NCBI RefSeq assembly: GCF_001469875.2
Contig: NZ_LOPW02000018.1
Coordinates: 126,239-190,238 of the forward strand
Length of the DNA: 64,000 bases
Source: Haloferax marisrubri
GTDB taxonomy: Archaea > Halobacteriota > Halobacteria > Halobacteriales > Haloferacaceae
Reading direction: 5' to 3'
The notes under the pieces were generated by a model. That model ran no database searches. It saw only the letters and a list, made by a program, of their open reading frames with translations, and was not told the DNA's origin. The first letter of the stretch is position 1. Every line of letters begins with the position of its first letter. Made by a program: the position numbers and the translations under genes. Below, in pieces: positions 16,518-24,212 of this stretch.

Positions 16518-19500
16518 ATGGCTGAACGTTCCGCGAGAGAACTCCACTCTCCTCCGAGTCGTCTTCGCGTCGAGTACGAACCGTCCCCGGCCAACGTTGA
16601 CCCGACCGGCCAGCCGCGGTTCTCTTGGCGCGTCGAAACCGACCGCAGGGGCGCGAGCCAGCACGCGTATCGCGTCGTCGTCGCTCACGACCGCGTCGAC
16701 GCGGAAGACGGGAACGGGACGATGTGGGACTCCGGCCGGGTCGATTCGTCGCAGTCGACGAACGTCCGCTATCGGGGCCCTCGGCTCTCTCCCGACGACA
16801 CATACTACTGGTCGGTGAAGCTCTGGACGGACACAGGAGAGACCGAGTGGGCCGGAGCAGCGCAGTTTTCGACCGCGCTCGACCCCGAAAGCTGGCGCGG
16901 CGAGTGGATCAGTCACCAACCGGACGGCGGGGACTCGAACGGGTGGCGGAGCCAGTGGCGAGACGACGACTGGGACGGCGAGGAGTGGGTTCAGGTCGAC
17001 CTCGGTTCGGAGCGCTCGGTGGACTCCATCGAACTCCACCCGGCGGAACCGATCGATATCATTCGGATGCCGGACGACACGGCCGTCACTCAATCGTGGC
17101 GCGAGAACCCCCTCGCGGCCTTCGGCTTCCCCGACGCGTATCGAATCGAGGTCGCTGCCGACCGCGACTTCGAGGACTCGACGGTCGTGGCGGACGTTAC
17201 TGACACTACTGAAGTCGTGACCGACGGACCGGGCCGAAACGCCGGTAACGAGACCGTCTCGACGGCTTCGCACGGCGGCCTGAACGTCGAGGGACGGTAC
17301 GTCAGAGTCACGGCAACGGACCTCTGTACCGTCGGCCCGTCGTCTGAACCCATCTTCCGAGACGAGGTCAAAGAGCGACAGTCACAGCGCGTCGAGACGT
17401 GGCAGTGTTTCGCGCTCGCGGCCCTCGGGGTTCGAGACTCGTCTGGGACTGACCTCGCTCGCGGGTGTCCCGTCGACGCGTCATCGTCTGCTGACTCCGA
17501 TACGTGGGGTCGGAGCCACCTCGTCAACGGTCACTCGACCTCTCGAACCGCGTCGTCCTCCCCACTCTTGCGGACCGAATTCGCTCTCGACGCGCCCGTC
17601 GAGTCGGCGCAGATTCACGTCGCCGCCGTCGGCTACGGTGAACTCCACGTCAACGGCGACCGCATCGGCGACCGCGAACTCGACCCCGCGTGGACGGACT
17701 ACGAACGCCGCGTCCTCTACTCGAGTTACGACATCTCCGACGAACTCACCGAGGGGAAGAACGCCATCGGACTGTGGCTCGGCCGCGGGTGGTTCTCGAA
17801 GACGCACGCGTACTGGCTGAGCGACGGGTCGCCGAGAGGTCGCATCACACTCTCCGTCGAACTCGAAGACGGTACGCAACGCCGGCTCGCGACGGACGAA
17901 AACTGGCGTGCGTCATCGAGCCCGATCGTAGAGAACGACCTTTACAACGGCGAGAGATACGATGCACGACAGGAACCGTCGGGCTGGCAATCTCCTGGGT
18001 TCGACGACTCCGAGTGGGACTGCGCCGCCGCGGTTCGCCCCCCAGGTGGGACGCTCCGACCGGAGCGAATCAACCCGATGGGCGTCGTCGACACGCTGGA
18101 CGTGGAGGCGGTTCACGACCACCCCGAGGGCCCCATTCTCGACTTCGGACAGAACCTCACCGGCTGGTTGGAACTCACGGTTCGCGACCCCGACGCCGGC
18201 GACGAAATCGAGCTTCACCACGCCGAAGCCCTCACCGAAGACGGGAGCCTCTCCACGACTGACCTCCGAACCGCCGACGCGACTGACGTCTACGTCGCCC
18301 GTGGGGACGCCACGGAGACGTACGAACCGCGCTTCACGTACCACGGCTTCCGATACGCGCAGGTCGTCGGGTACCCCGGCGACTTCGACCCGGCAGACGT
18401 GACGGCGAAAGTCGTCCACACGGCCATGGACCGACGGGGCTCGTTCGCCTGCTCGAACGAGGACCTGAACCAACTCCAGCACAACTCCGTGTGGGGGCTC
18501 CGCGGGAACACGCACTCGATTCCCGAGGACTGTCCGCAGCGCGACGAGCGATTCGGCTGGACCGGTGACGCCCACATCTCGACCCGGTCGCTGTTGTTCA
18601 ACTTCGACGCCGTTCGGTTCGACGAGAAGTGGATTCGCGACCACGAGGACGTGGCGTCTCCCATGGGATACGTCCCGGACGTCATTCCGAACAAGGACCA
18701 AGAGGACCCCGCGGACCCGACGTGGTCGATTACCCGCGTGATGATTCCGTGGTATCTGTACCTCCACGACGGCGACGAGGGCATCCTCCGCGAGCAGTAC
18801 GAAGGGATGCGCGACTACGTCGATTACTGGTACGGCGTGACCGAAGACGGAATCGTCCCCGACGACTACGGGAAGTTCGGCGACTGGCTCGCGTTCGAAA
18901 ACACCGACGGCAGGCGCGGCCTCCCGCACGACCTGTACAACACGGCGTTCCTCTACCAGACGACCGACACCTTCGCGAAGATAGCCGAGACTATCGGCGT
19001 CGACGGTGACGCGACTCGGTACCGAGACCGAGCCGACCAAATCGCCGACCGATTCAACGACCGGTTCTTCGACGCGGACACCGGCGTCTACGGGCCGGGG
19101 ACACAGTCTTCGTACGCCGTTCCGCTGTTCCTCGGGATGATTCCCGAGGAGTCGGTCGAGACGGTCGCGGCCAACCTCGCCGAGAAGGTTCGAGCGGACG
19201 GTGGAAAGCTCAAGACTGGGTTCCTCGGGACGCGTCCCATGATTCACACCCTCGCGCACCACGGCTACGCGGACCTCGCCTACGAGGTCGTGAGCCAACC
19301 GGAACAGCCCGGCTGGGTGTACATGGCGCGGAAGGGCGCGACGACGATGTGGGAGCGCTGGAACTCCGATGAGAGCGTCGGCTCCGGCATGAACTCGCTG
19401 AACCACTCTCCGTTTACGCACGTCTCCGAGTTCTTCTACGAGGTCCTCGCAGGCATTCGAATCGAAGAGACGCCCGTCTCGGAGCACGTGACAATCGAAC

Positions 19501-19796
19501 CCGCGCTCGTCGACGATCTCGATTGGGTGTCCGCGAGCGTCGAGACGGGCACCGGCGAGCTCTCCGTCGAGTGGGAACGAGCCGACGACGGTCCGGGATA
19601 CGCGCTCGCTGTGACGATTCCGTGGAACGGAAGCGCGACGGTTCGGCTCCCGGCCGCAGCGGACGCGACGGTGACGGAGTCCGGTGAAGACGTCGCACAG
19701 CGCGCACCGGATGGCATCCGAAGCGTCGAACGCGACGGTGACGAACTCGTCTTCGAGGTGGGCGCTGGCGGCTACTCGTTCTCGGTCAGCGAATAG
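16518..19796 (+). CDS. GH78-family alpha-L-rhamnosidase
   Basis: A 1092-aa glycoside hydrolase that releases terminal L-rhamnose. It has the GH78 layout: an N-terminal fibronectin-like domain (PSRLRVEYEPSP and PRFSWRV, residues 10-45), jelly-roll domains (about 260-560), the (alpha/alpha)6 catalytic barrel and a C-terminal beta-sandwich (about 990-1090). The catalytic signature DCPQRDERFGWTGDA (about residues 671-685) is exactly placed, with WERWNS and HSPFTHVSEFFYEVLAGI following. No signal peptide is present, so it acts in the cytoplasm on imported oligosaccharides. ATG 16518 is chosen because the TATA-like box lies 24-31 bases upstream; an ATG at 16470 would lie before it. The protein is somewhat longer than typical GH78 enzymes, with extra sequence at about residues 125-290. 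Confidence 0.92.
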   Translation: MAERSARELHSPPSRLRVEYEPSPANVDPTGQPRFSWRVETDRRGASQHAYRVVVAHDRVDAEDGNGTMWDSGRVDSSQSTNVRYRGPRLSPDDTYYWSVKLWTDTGETEWAGAAQFSTALDPESWRGEWISHQPDGGDSNGWRSQWRDDDWDGEEWVQVDLGSERSVDSIELHPAEPIDIIRMPDDTAVTQSWRENPLAAFGFPDAYRIEVAADRDFEDSTVVADVTDTTEVVTDGPGRNAGNETVSTASHGGLNVEGRYVRVTATDLCTVGPSSEPIFRDEVKERQSQRVETWQCFALAALGVRDSSGTDLARGCPVDASSSADSDTWGRSHLVNGHSTSRTASSSPLLRTEFALDAPVESAQIHVAAVGYGELHVNGDRIGDRELDPAWTDYERRVLYSSYDISDELTEGKNAIGLWLGRGWFSKTHAYWLSDGSPRGRITLSVELEDGTQRRLATDENWRASSSPIVENDLYNGERYDARQEPSGWQSPGFDDSEWDCAAAVRPPGGTLRPERINPMGVVDTLDVEAVHDHPEGPILDFGQNLTGWLELTVRDPDAGDEIELHHAEALTEDGSLSTTDLRTADATDVYVARGDATETYEPRFTYHGFRYAQVVGYPGDFDPADVTAKVVHTAMDRRGSFACSNEDLNQLQHNSVWGLRGNTHSIPEDCPQRDERFGWTGDAHISTRSLLFNFDAVRFDEKWIRDHEDVASPMGYVPDVIPNKDQEDPADPTWSITRVMIPWYLYLHDGDEGILREQYEGMRDYVDYWYGVTEDGIVPDDYGKFGDWLAFENTDGRRGLPHDLYNTAFLYQTTDTFAKIAETIGVDGDATRYRDRADQIADRFNDRFFDADTGVYGPGTQSSYAVPLFLGMIPEESVETVAANLAEKVRADGGKLKTGFLGTRPMIHTLAHHGYADLAYEVVSQPEQPGWVYMARKGATTMWERWNSDESVGSGMNSLNHSPFTHVSEFFYEVLAGIRIEETPVSEHVTIEPALVDDLDWVSASVETGTGELSVEWERADDGPGYALAVTIPWNGSATVRLPAAADATVTESGEDVAQRAPDGIRSVERDGDELVFEVGAGGYSFSVSE

Positions 19797-20173
19797 CCTG
19801 CTCGCACCTGGCGCTTTTCTTTCGTATCTCTCGGATTCTCCCGGGAGGCGGACCTGGTTCCAACCGCTGACGGATGTGGTTCGTGCGTCCGTCTACGGGG
19901 TGAGTCGCGACCGAAGGGGTTCACTTCTTGATGCGGTTTCCTTCTATCTTTGAGTCCAGTGCTCTCGATGACGATTGCAGGGAACCATAGCCTAGGACCG
20001 GTGATCGATTTTGACTCGAAAACGGTTGTCGTCGCTCGTGGTACTGGTTTCTGCATGCTCACACCGGCCGACGCGTGGATTCGAATCTGGTTCGTCGGGC
20101 GCGCCCGTTTCGCGACCATCGACTTCCGGCCATAGCGGAAAGACATTTGAGGGATGAGGATTCATAACCAACT
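19797..20173. other. 377-base gap with a possible terminator and the IclR promoter
   Basis: No gene is seen. A T-rich TTTTCTTTC run at 19814-19822 just after the GH78 stop may end its transcript. ACATTTGA at 20143-20150 lies 24-31 bases before the next ATG (20174) and is the likely TATA box of that gene. The sequence between is featureless to me. Confidence 0.45.
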
Positions 20174-20932
20174 ATGGCGAAGGACGTTCCGGTCAACGCG
20201 GTCAAAATCTCGCTCGAACTCGTCGACCTCCTGCGGGAACTCGACGGGGCGGGCGTCTCGGAGGTAGCCAAGCGGCTCGATAAGCCGACCAGCACGATTC
20301 ACGACCACCTGCGGACGCTGGAGCAACAGGAGTACCTCGTCAAGGAGGGCGACACGTACTACGTCAGCACGCGGTTCCTCCAGTTGGGCGCTCACGCGCG
20401 GTCCCGCCAGAAGGTGTTCAAAATCGCCCGTCCCGAGATAAACGAGCTCGCGCAGGTGACCGGCGAGCACGCGAACCTGATGATAGAGGAACACGGCGTC
20501 GGCGTCTTCCTGTACCGGTCTCGGGGGCCCGACGCCGTCCGGCTGGACACCCATTCGGGGATGCGTGTTCCTCTGCAGACGACGGCCCTCGGAAAGTCTA
20601 TCATGGCGAACCGGCCGCGAGAGGAAGTCGAGCGAATCCTCGACCGCCACGGGTTAGAGGCGGTGACGGACCGCTCCATCACGGACCGCGAGGAGCTGTT
20701 CGACGTATTGGAGGAGGTCCGCGAGCGCGGCTACTCGTACGACGACGAAGAGCGCGTCAAGGGCATGCGCTGTGTGGCCGCGCCGATACTCAACGAGGAC
20801 GACTACGCCATCGCCGCCGTGAGCGTCTCGGGGCCGAAAAGCCGGATGCGCGAGGAGCGGTTCACCGAGGAACTGCCGAACCAGATTCTCAAGAGCGCGA
20901 ACGTCATCGAGGTGAACCTGACGTACTCGTAG
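20174..20932 (+). CDS. IclR-family transcriptional regulator, candidate regulator of rhamnose catabolism
   Basis: A 252-aa IclR protein: winged HTH at residues 8-65 (VSEVAKRLDKPTSTIHDHLRTLEQQEYL) and an effector-binding domain at about 80-250 (TALGKSIMANRPREE, RERGYSYDDEERVKGMRCVAAPI). It lies directly upstream of, and on the same strand as, the FAH hydrolase and SDR genes. From memory, an IclR-type protein controls L-rhamnose catabolism and uptake in H. volcanii, and this gene is the best positional candidate for that role. It may bind the motif shared by the alcohol dehydrogenase and FAH-hydrolase promoters. The effector is unknown, plausibly a pathway intermediate. Confidence 0.85.
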   Translation: MAKDVPVNAVKISLELVDLLRELDGAGVSEVAKRLDKPTSTIHDHLRTLEQQEYLVKEGDTYYVSTRFLQLGAHARSRQKVFKIARPEINELAQVTGEHANLMIEEHGVGVFLYRSRGPDAVRLDTHSGMRVPLQTTALGKSIMANRPREEVERILDRHGLEAVTDRSITDREELFDVLEEVRERGYSYDDEERVKGMRCVAAPILNEDDYAIAAVSVSGPKSRMREERFTEELPNQILKSANVIEVNLTYS

Positions 20933-20984
20933 TCGGCGGGCCGCGGACCTATCCCCGCCGTCGCAATGCTGCGTAGAGCGCAAC

Positions 20985-21017
20985 AGTTAGGTATCACGGT
21001 GTGGCATCGTGTAACGA
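20985..21017 (+). promoter_or_regulatory. Promoter and candidate operator of the FAH-hydrolase gene
   Basis: A weak TATA-like AGTTAGGTAT (20984-20993) is followed by CGGTGTGGCATCGTGTAACG (20997-21016), which abuts the ATG at 21017. The same arrangement and nearly the same bases occur downstream of the TATA box at 6882-6889. The element would cover the transcription start, so a bound protein could block or position the initiation complex. Confidence 0.45.
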
Positions 21018-21868
21018 TGCAACTCGTTCGATACACCGCAGGCGGCGCCCCGGAGTGGGGTGCCCATCGCGACGGCGAGATCGTCCCGCTTTCCGGCCTC
21101 CGCGAAGACGTTACGGTCCAGAACCTGAACAGCCCCGGCTTCCTCACCGTCGTCGAGGACGCCGCGGACGCCGCCGAGGACCAGTCGGTCCCCGTCGAGG
21201 ACGTGAAGCTCCTCGCGCCCGTCCCGCGCCCCGGCAAAATCGTCTGCGTCGGGCTCAACTATCACGACCACGCCGAAGAACAGGACGAAGAGGTTCCCGA
21301 ACGTCCGCTCCTGTTCGGTAAGGCCGGCACGTCCGTCACGAACCCCGGCGACCCCATCGTTCACCCGGCGGCCATCGACGAGGTCGACTACGAGGTCGAA
21401 CTCGGCGTCGTCATCGGCCAGACGGCCAAGAACGTGGACGCCGAGGACGCCTTCGACTACGTCGCGGGCTACACCGCCATCAACGACGTGAGCGGCCGCG
21501 ACGCCCAGTTCGACGACGGCCAGTTCTTCCGCGGCAAGAGCTACGACACGTTCGCCCCGATGGGGCCGACGTTCGTCCCCGAGGCAGACCTCGACCCGCA
21601 CAACCTCGACGTCGCCTGCCGCGTCAACGGCGAGACGAAACAGGAGTCCAACACCTCCGAGTTCATCTTCGGCGTCGACGAGGTCGTCGAGTATATCAGC
21701 AACATCACCACGCTCCGACCCGGCGACGTCATCTCCACCGGCACGCCCGGCGGCGTCGGCATCTTCCGCGACCCGCCGGAACTGCTCGCGCCGGGCGACA
21801 GCGTCGACGTGGAAATCGAGGGCATCGGCACGCTCACCAACCCGGTCGTCGCCGAGCGCGACGAGTAA
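21017..21868 (+). CDS. FAH-family hydrolase, probable 2,4-diketo-3-deoxy-L-rhamnonate hydrolase
   Basis: A 283-aa fumarylacetoacetate hydrolase-family enzyme. It has the N-terminal cap (MQLVRYTAGGAPEWGA), the KIVCVGLNYHDHAEE motif, metal ligands in VDYEVELGVVIG, an Asp in NDVSGRDAQ, the KSYDTFAPMGP block, and the C-terminal STGTPGGVG loop. In the non-phosphorylating L-rhamnose route this family member (LRA6) splits 2,4-diketo-3-deoxy-L-rhamnonate into pyruvate and L-lactate. ATG 21017 gives the normal family N-terminus; earlier in-frame ATGs add an unconserved tail. It follows the IclR gene by 84 bases and precedes the SDR by 51. FAH enzymes for other diketo acids look alike, so the substrate rests on context. 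Confidence 0.75.
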   Translation: MQLVRYTAGGAPEWGAHRDGEIVPLSGLREDVTVQNLNSPGFLTVVEDAADAAEDQSVPVEDVKLLAPVPRPGKIVCVGLNYHDHAEEQDEEVPERPLLFGKAGTSVTNPGDPIVHPAAIDEVDYEVELGVVIGQTAKNVDAEDAFDYVAGYTAINDVSGRDAQFDDGQFFRGKSYDTFAPMGPTFVPEADLDPHNLDVACRVNGETKQESNTSEFIFGVDEVVEYISNITTLRPGDVISTGTPGGVGIFRDPPELLAPGDSVDVEIEGIGTLTNPVVAERDE

Positions 21869-21888
21869 CCGGCCGCCGTACAGCGCAA

Positions 21889-21898
21889 TTATTTATAC
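21889..21898 (+). promoter_or_regulatory. TATA box of the SDR dehydrogenase gene
   Basis: TTATTTATAC at 21889-21898 is 22-31 bases before the ATG at 21920, so the SDR has its own strong promoter although the FAH-hydrolase gene ends only 51 bases upstream. Confidence 0.6.
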
Positions 21899-21919
21899 GA
21901 TATCCCGGTACTACCGACT

Positions 21920-22717
21920 ATGAGCACGCACACAGACACCCGATTGAGAGACAGGCATATCGTCGTCACCGGCGGCGCGCGCGGCATCGGCCGCGGCATC
22001 GCGGTCCGCTGCGCCCGCGCGGGAGCCGACGTATCGATTTTCGACACGAAGCCCGAGGTGGCCGCGGAGACGGCCGAACTCGTCCGCGAGGAGGGCGGCG
22101 AGGCCGAGGTGTACGAGGTCGACGTGACGGACGCCACGGGCGTCGAAACCGCCGTCGACGCCGCGGTCGAGTCGCTCGGCGACATCCACGGCCTCGTGAA
22201 CAACGCGGGCGTCCAGCAGGCCATCCCGCTTCTCGAAACGACCGAAGACGACTGGGACCTCCACTTCGAAGTGAACGCCAAGGGGACGTTCCTCGTCTCC
22301 AAGGCCGTCGCCGCCCGGATGGTCGACCGCGAAATCGAGGGCAGTATCGTCAACATCTCGTCGGTCGGCGCGGAGCGACCGTTCGCCGGTCAGGGCGCGT
22401 ACGGCGCGTCGAAGGCGGCCGTGCTCGCCTTCACGACCGTGCTGGCGAAGGAACTGAGCGACCACGGCATCACCGTCAACGCGCTCAAGCCCGGCACCGT
22501 CGAGACGCCGATGGTCGAGGCGTGGCTCGACGAGCACGCCGAACAGTCGGGGAAGTCGCCGGACGAAATCCTCGCGGAGACGCTCGACGTACACATCCTC
22601 GACCGAATCGGCCAGCCCGAGGAAGTCGGCCACGTCGCGGTCCTGCTCCTCTCCGAGGAGGGTGACTGGATAACCGGCGAGTCCATCGCCGTCGACGGCG
22701 GCTACCTCAAACACTAG
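21920..22717 (+). CDS. SDR-family dehydrogenase, probable sugar or deoxy-ketosugar-acid dehydrogenase
   Basis: A 265-aa classical short-chain dehydrogenase. It has TGGARGIGRG (Rossmann glycines, about residues 16-25), an acidic residue after the second strand (SIFDTK) suggesting NAD+ preference, NNAGVQQ, a catalytic Ser in VNISSVG, YGASK with the catalytic Tyr and Lys (about 158-162), and KPGTVETPM. In the L-rhamnose diketo-hydrolase pathway two steps can be catalysed by SDRs: oxidation of L-rhamnose to its lactone and oxidation of 2-keto-3-deoxy-L-rhamnonate. Placement 51 bases after the FAH hydrolase favours the latter; the former, or a KduD-like function on products of unsaturated uronate, remain possible. 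Confidence 0.78.
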   Translation: MSTHTDTRLRDRHIVVTGGARGIGRGIAVRCARAGADVSIFDTKPEVAAETAELVREEGGEAEVYEVDVTDATGVETAVDAAVESLGDIHGLVNNAGVQQAIPLLETTEDDWDLHFEVNAKGTFLVSKAVAARMVDREIEGSIVNISSVGAERPFAGQGAYGASKAAVLAFTTVLAKELSDHGITVNALKPGTVETPMVEAWLDEHAEQSGKSPDEILAETLDVHILDRIGQPEEVGHVAVLLLSEEGDWITGESIAVDGGYLKH

Positions 22718-22819
22718 CCTTCGTCTCGACTGCTTCGGGAACTGTCCGAAGCGTCCGAGACCAGCGCTTTCAACGTCTCTATCTACATCTCGCGGTTTCT
22801 GCTACAGCACTCGCTCGCA

Positions 22820-22836
22820 GTCCGGCATCGTCGGAT
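22820..22836 (+). repeat. 17-base direct repeat, copy 1
   Basis: GTCCGGCATCGTCGGAT; the partner at 23397-23413 differs only by T for C at one base. Overlaps a GATATT/AATATC inverted repeat (22834-22855). Confidence 0.6.
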
Positions 22837-23396
22837 ATTGATTGTGTAGAATATCGATAACCGGGCGAACTGAAACCGCGGCGTGACCGTCGCGGCGCAC
22901 GCGACCACCACGAGGATGCGAAACCAACTGGCTCGGAGACACCCGTATCGACTCGCGCCGCCGCACTTGGTGGTATGTCGTCGCTGCCTGCGACACACTT
23001 GATTCGTCTCCGGGACTCAGCGGCGGACTCGTGGCTTTGAGCACCGGATTTCTCGGTGGGGCAATATTAGTCACAGACACAATTTACATATTAGTATGTT
23101 GCATAATAGCATATGGTCGGAGCAATCTGACCCATGTGTGATCAGCATCCCGTGCGACCAGCACGATAACCATCAGTACATCAGTCATACTGTACGCGCG
23201 GTAGCCCCCACCGAGTACGCCTGCCCAACTGGTACTCATGAACACGTGGTGCGGCTACCTACCGAGCACAACGTCCCATTGATGCTCTATTTTTGTGACC
23301 ATCTCGCCGCGAGCCGCGACTGTCTAGTTATCTCGGAGTCTGACCGCCGCCGACCGCTCGGTTCTCTGCCAAGCCGCCTTCGTACTCAAACTCACC

Positions 23397-23413
23397 GTCC
23401 GGCATTGTCGGAT
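23397..23413 (+). repeat. 17-base direct repeat, copy 2
   Basis: GTCCGGCATTGTCGGAT, same orientation as copy 1 at 22820-22836, and about 65 bases before the rdfA TATA box. Confidence 0.6.
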
Positions 23414-23477
23414 GGCTTGCGGTCGATCTGGTCGAACGCGCCTCGCTGGGAGCGGTGAATCGGCCTCCGAACCTGAA

Positions 23478-23484
23478 GATATTT
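23478..23484 (+). promoter_or_regulatory. TATA box of rdfA
   Basis: GATATTT at 23478-23484 lies 26-32 bases before ATG 23510, giving a leaderless transcript. Confidence 0.55.
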
Positions 23485-23509
23485 CACGCCACCGTGTGAA
23501 AAGCGGGTA

Positions 23510-24133
23510 ATGGGTACCGACCAAAGCACGAACCGTCGCCTAAGCAAGGTAGAGCGGGTCATCGAGACGTACGACTTAGACGGGTTCGGCGAGCAACTCG
23601 CCGACCGGTGGACGGCACCCGAGGACAGCGACAGCCTCCGGGACCTCGCGGACCTGATGAACGAGAAGGTCCTCGACGCCGCGCTCCGAAAGGCGGGTGA
23701 GGACGTTCTCGAAGGGGAGGTCGAGAACCTGTACACGCTTCTCACCGGCGACGAGACCACGGAGGGGATGCGCGTTCAGGCGAAGAACACGCTCCAGTCC
23801 CGCGGCGTCGACGTCGACCAACTGCTCTCAGATTTCGTCTCCCACCAGGCGGTCTACACCTACCTGACCGATATTCGCGGCGTCTCGAAGGATTCCTCGT
23901 CCGGAAACAGAATCGACAACGTCATCGAGTCCATCCAGCGACTCCGCGGCCGACTGGTCGCGGTCATCGAACAGAGCCTGAGTTCGCTCCGCAACACGAG
24001 TAAACTCCGACTCGGCGACTTCGACGTCCTCGTGGACACGCAGGTGTACTGCCGCGACTGCGGGACGCAGTACGAGGTCATCGAACTGCTCCGACGCGGC
24101 GGGTGCGACTGCGACGAGAGCGCATCGAACTAA
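23510..24133 (+). CDS. rdfA: Rod-determining factor RdfA-family protein
   Basis: A 207-aa haloarchaeal protein I recognise as RdfA-like. RdfA was reported in H. volcanii as needed for rod-shaped cells. The N-terminal two thirds are helical and acidic (conserved segments LSKVERVIETYDLDGFGEQLADRWTA in part, SLRDLADLMNEKVLDAAL, VENLYTLLTGDETTEGMRVQAKNTL, VDVDQLLSDFVSHQAVYTYLT). The C-terminus has a Cys cluster, C181-x2-C184 and C199-x-C201, that probably binds zinc. Such genes typically sit beside an SMC-like gene, as here (79 bases downstream). Haloarchaea often carry several rdfA paralogues, so this copy need not be the shape-determining one. Confidence 0.82.
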   Translation: MGTDQSTNRRLSKVERVIETYDLDGFGEQLADRWTAPEDSDSLRDLADLMNEKVLDAALRKAGEDVLEGEVENLYTLLTGDETTEGMRVQAKNTLQSRGVDVDQLLSDFVSHQAVYTYLTDIRGVSKDSSSGNRIDNVIESIQRLRGRLVAVIEQSLSSLRNTSKLRLGDFDVLVDTQVYCRDCGTQYEVIELLRRGGCDCDESASN

Positions 24134-24180
24134 GCAATTACATAATTAGAACTGTCACATTCTGTTCGATTCAACGGGTG

Positions 24181-24190
24181 ATTTTATATT
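24181..24190 (+). promoter_or_regulatory. TATA box of the SMC-like gene
   Basis: ATTTTATATT at 24181-24190 lies 23-32 bases before ATG 24213. It makes the in-frame ATG at 24189 unlikely, since that codon overlaps the box, and shows the SMC-like gene can be expressed apart from rdfA. Confidence 0.6.
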
Positions 24191-24212
24191 GATGTACCTG
24201 TTGAGTCAAGGT

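Larger units (their letters stand above)
22718..23509. other. 792-base noncoding region before rdfA with repeats and A/T-rich patches
   Basis: No convincing gene is seen. A 17-base direct repeat GTCCGGCATYGTCGGAT occurs at 22820-22836 and 23397-23413 (one mismatch, 577 bases apart); each copy is itself nearly palindromic (TCCG...CGGA). GATATT (22834-22839) and AATATC (22850-22855) form an inverted repeat overlapping the first copy. An A/T-rich segment at about 23068-23115 contains an imperfect palindrome TATGTTGCATAATAGCATA. The region could be regulatory, a recombination scar or a small origin-like site. Confidence 0.45.
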
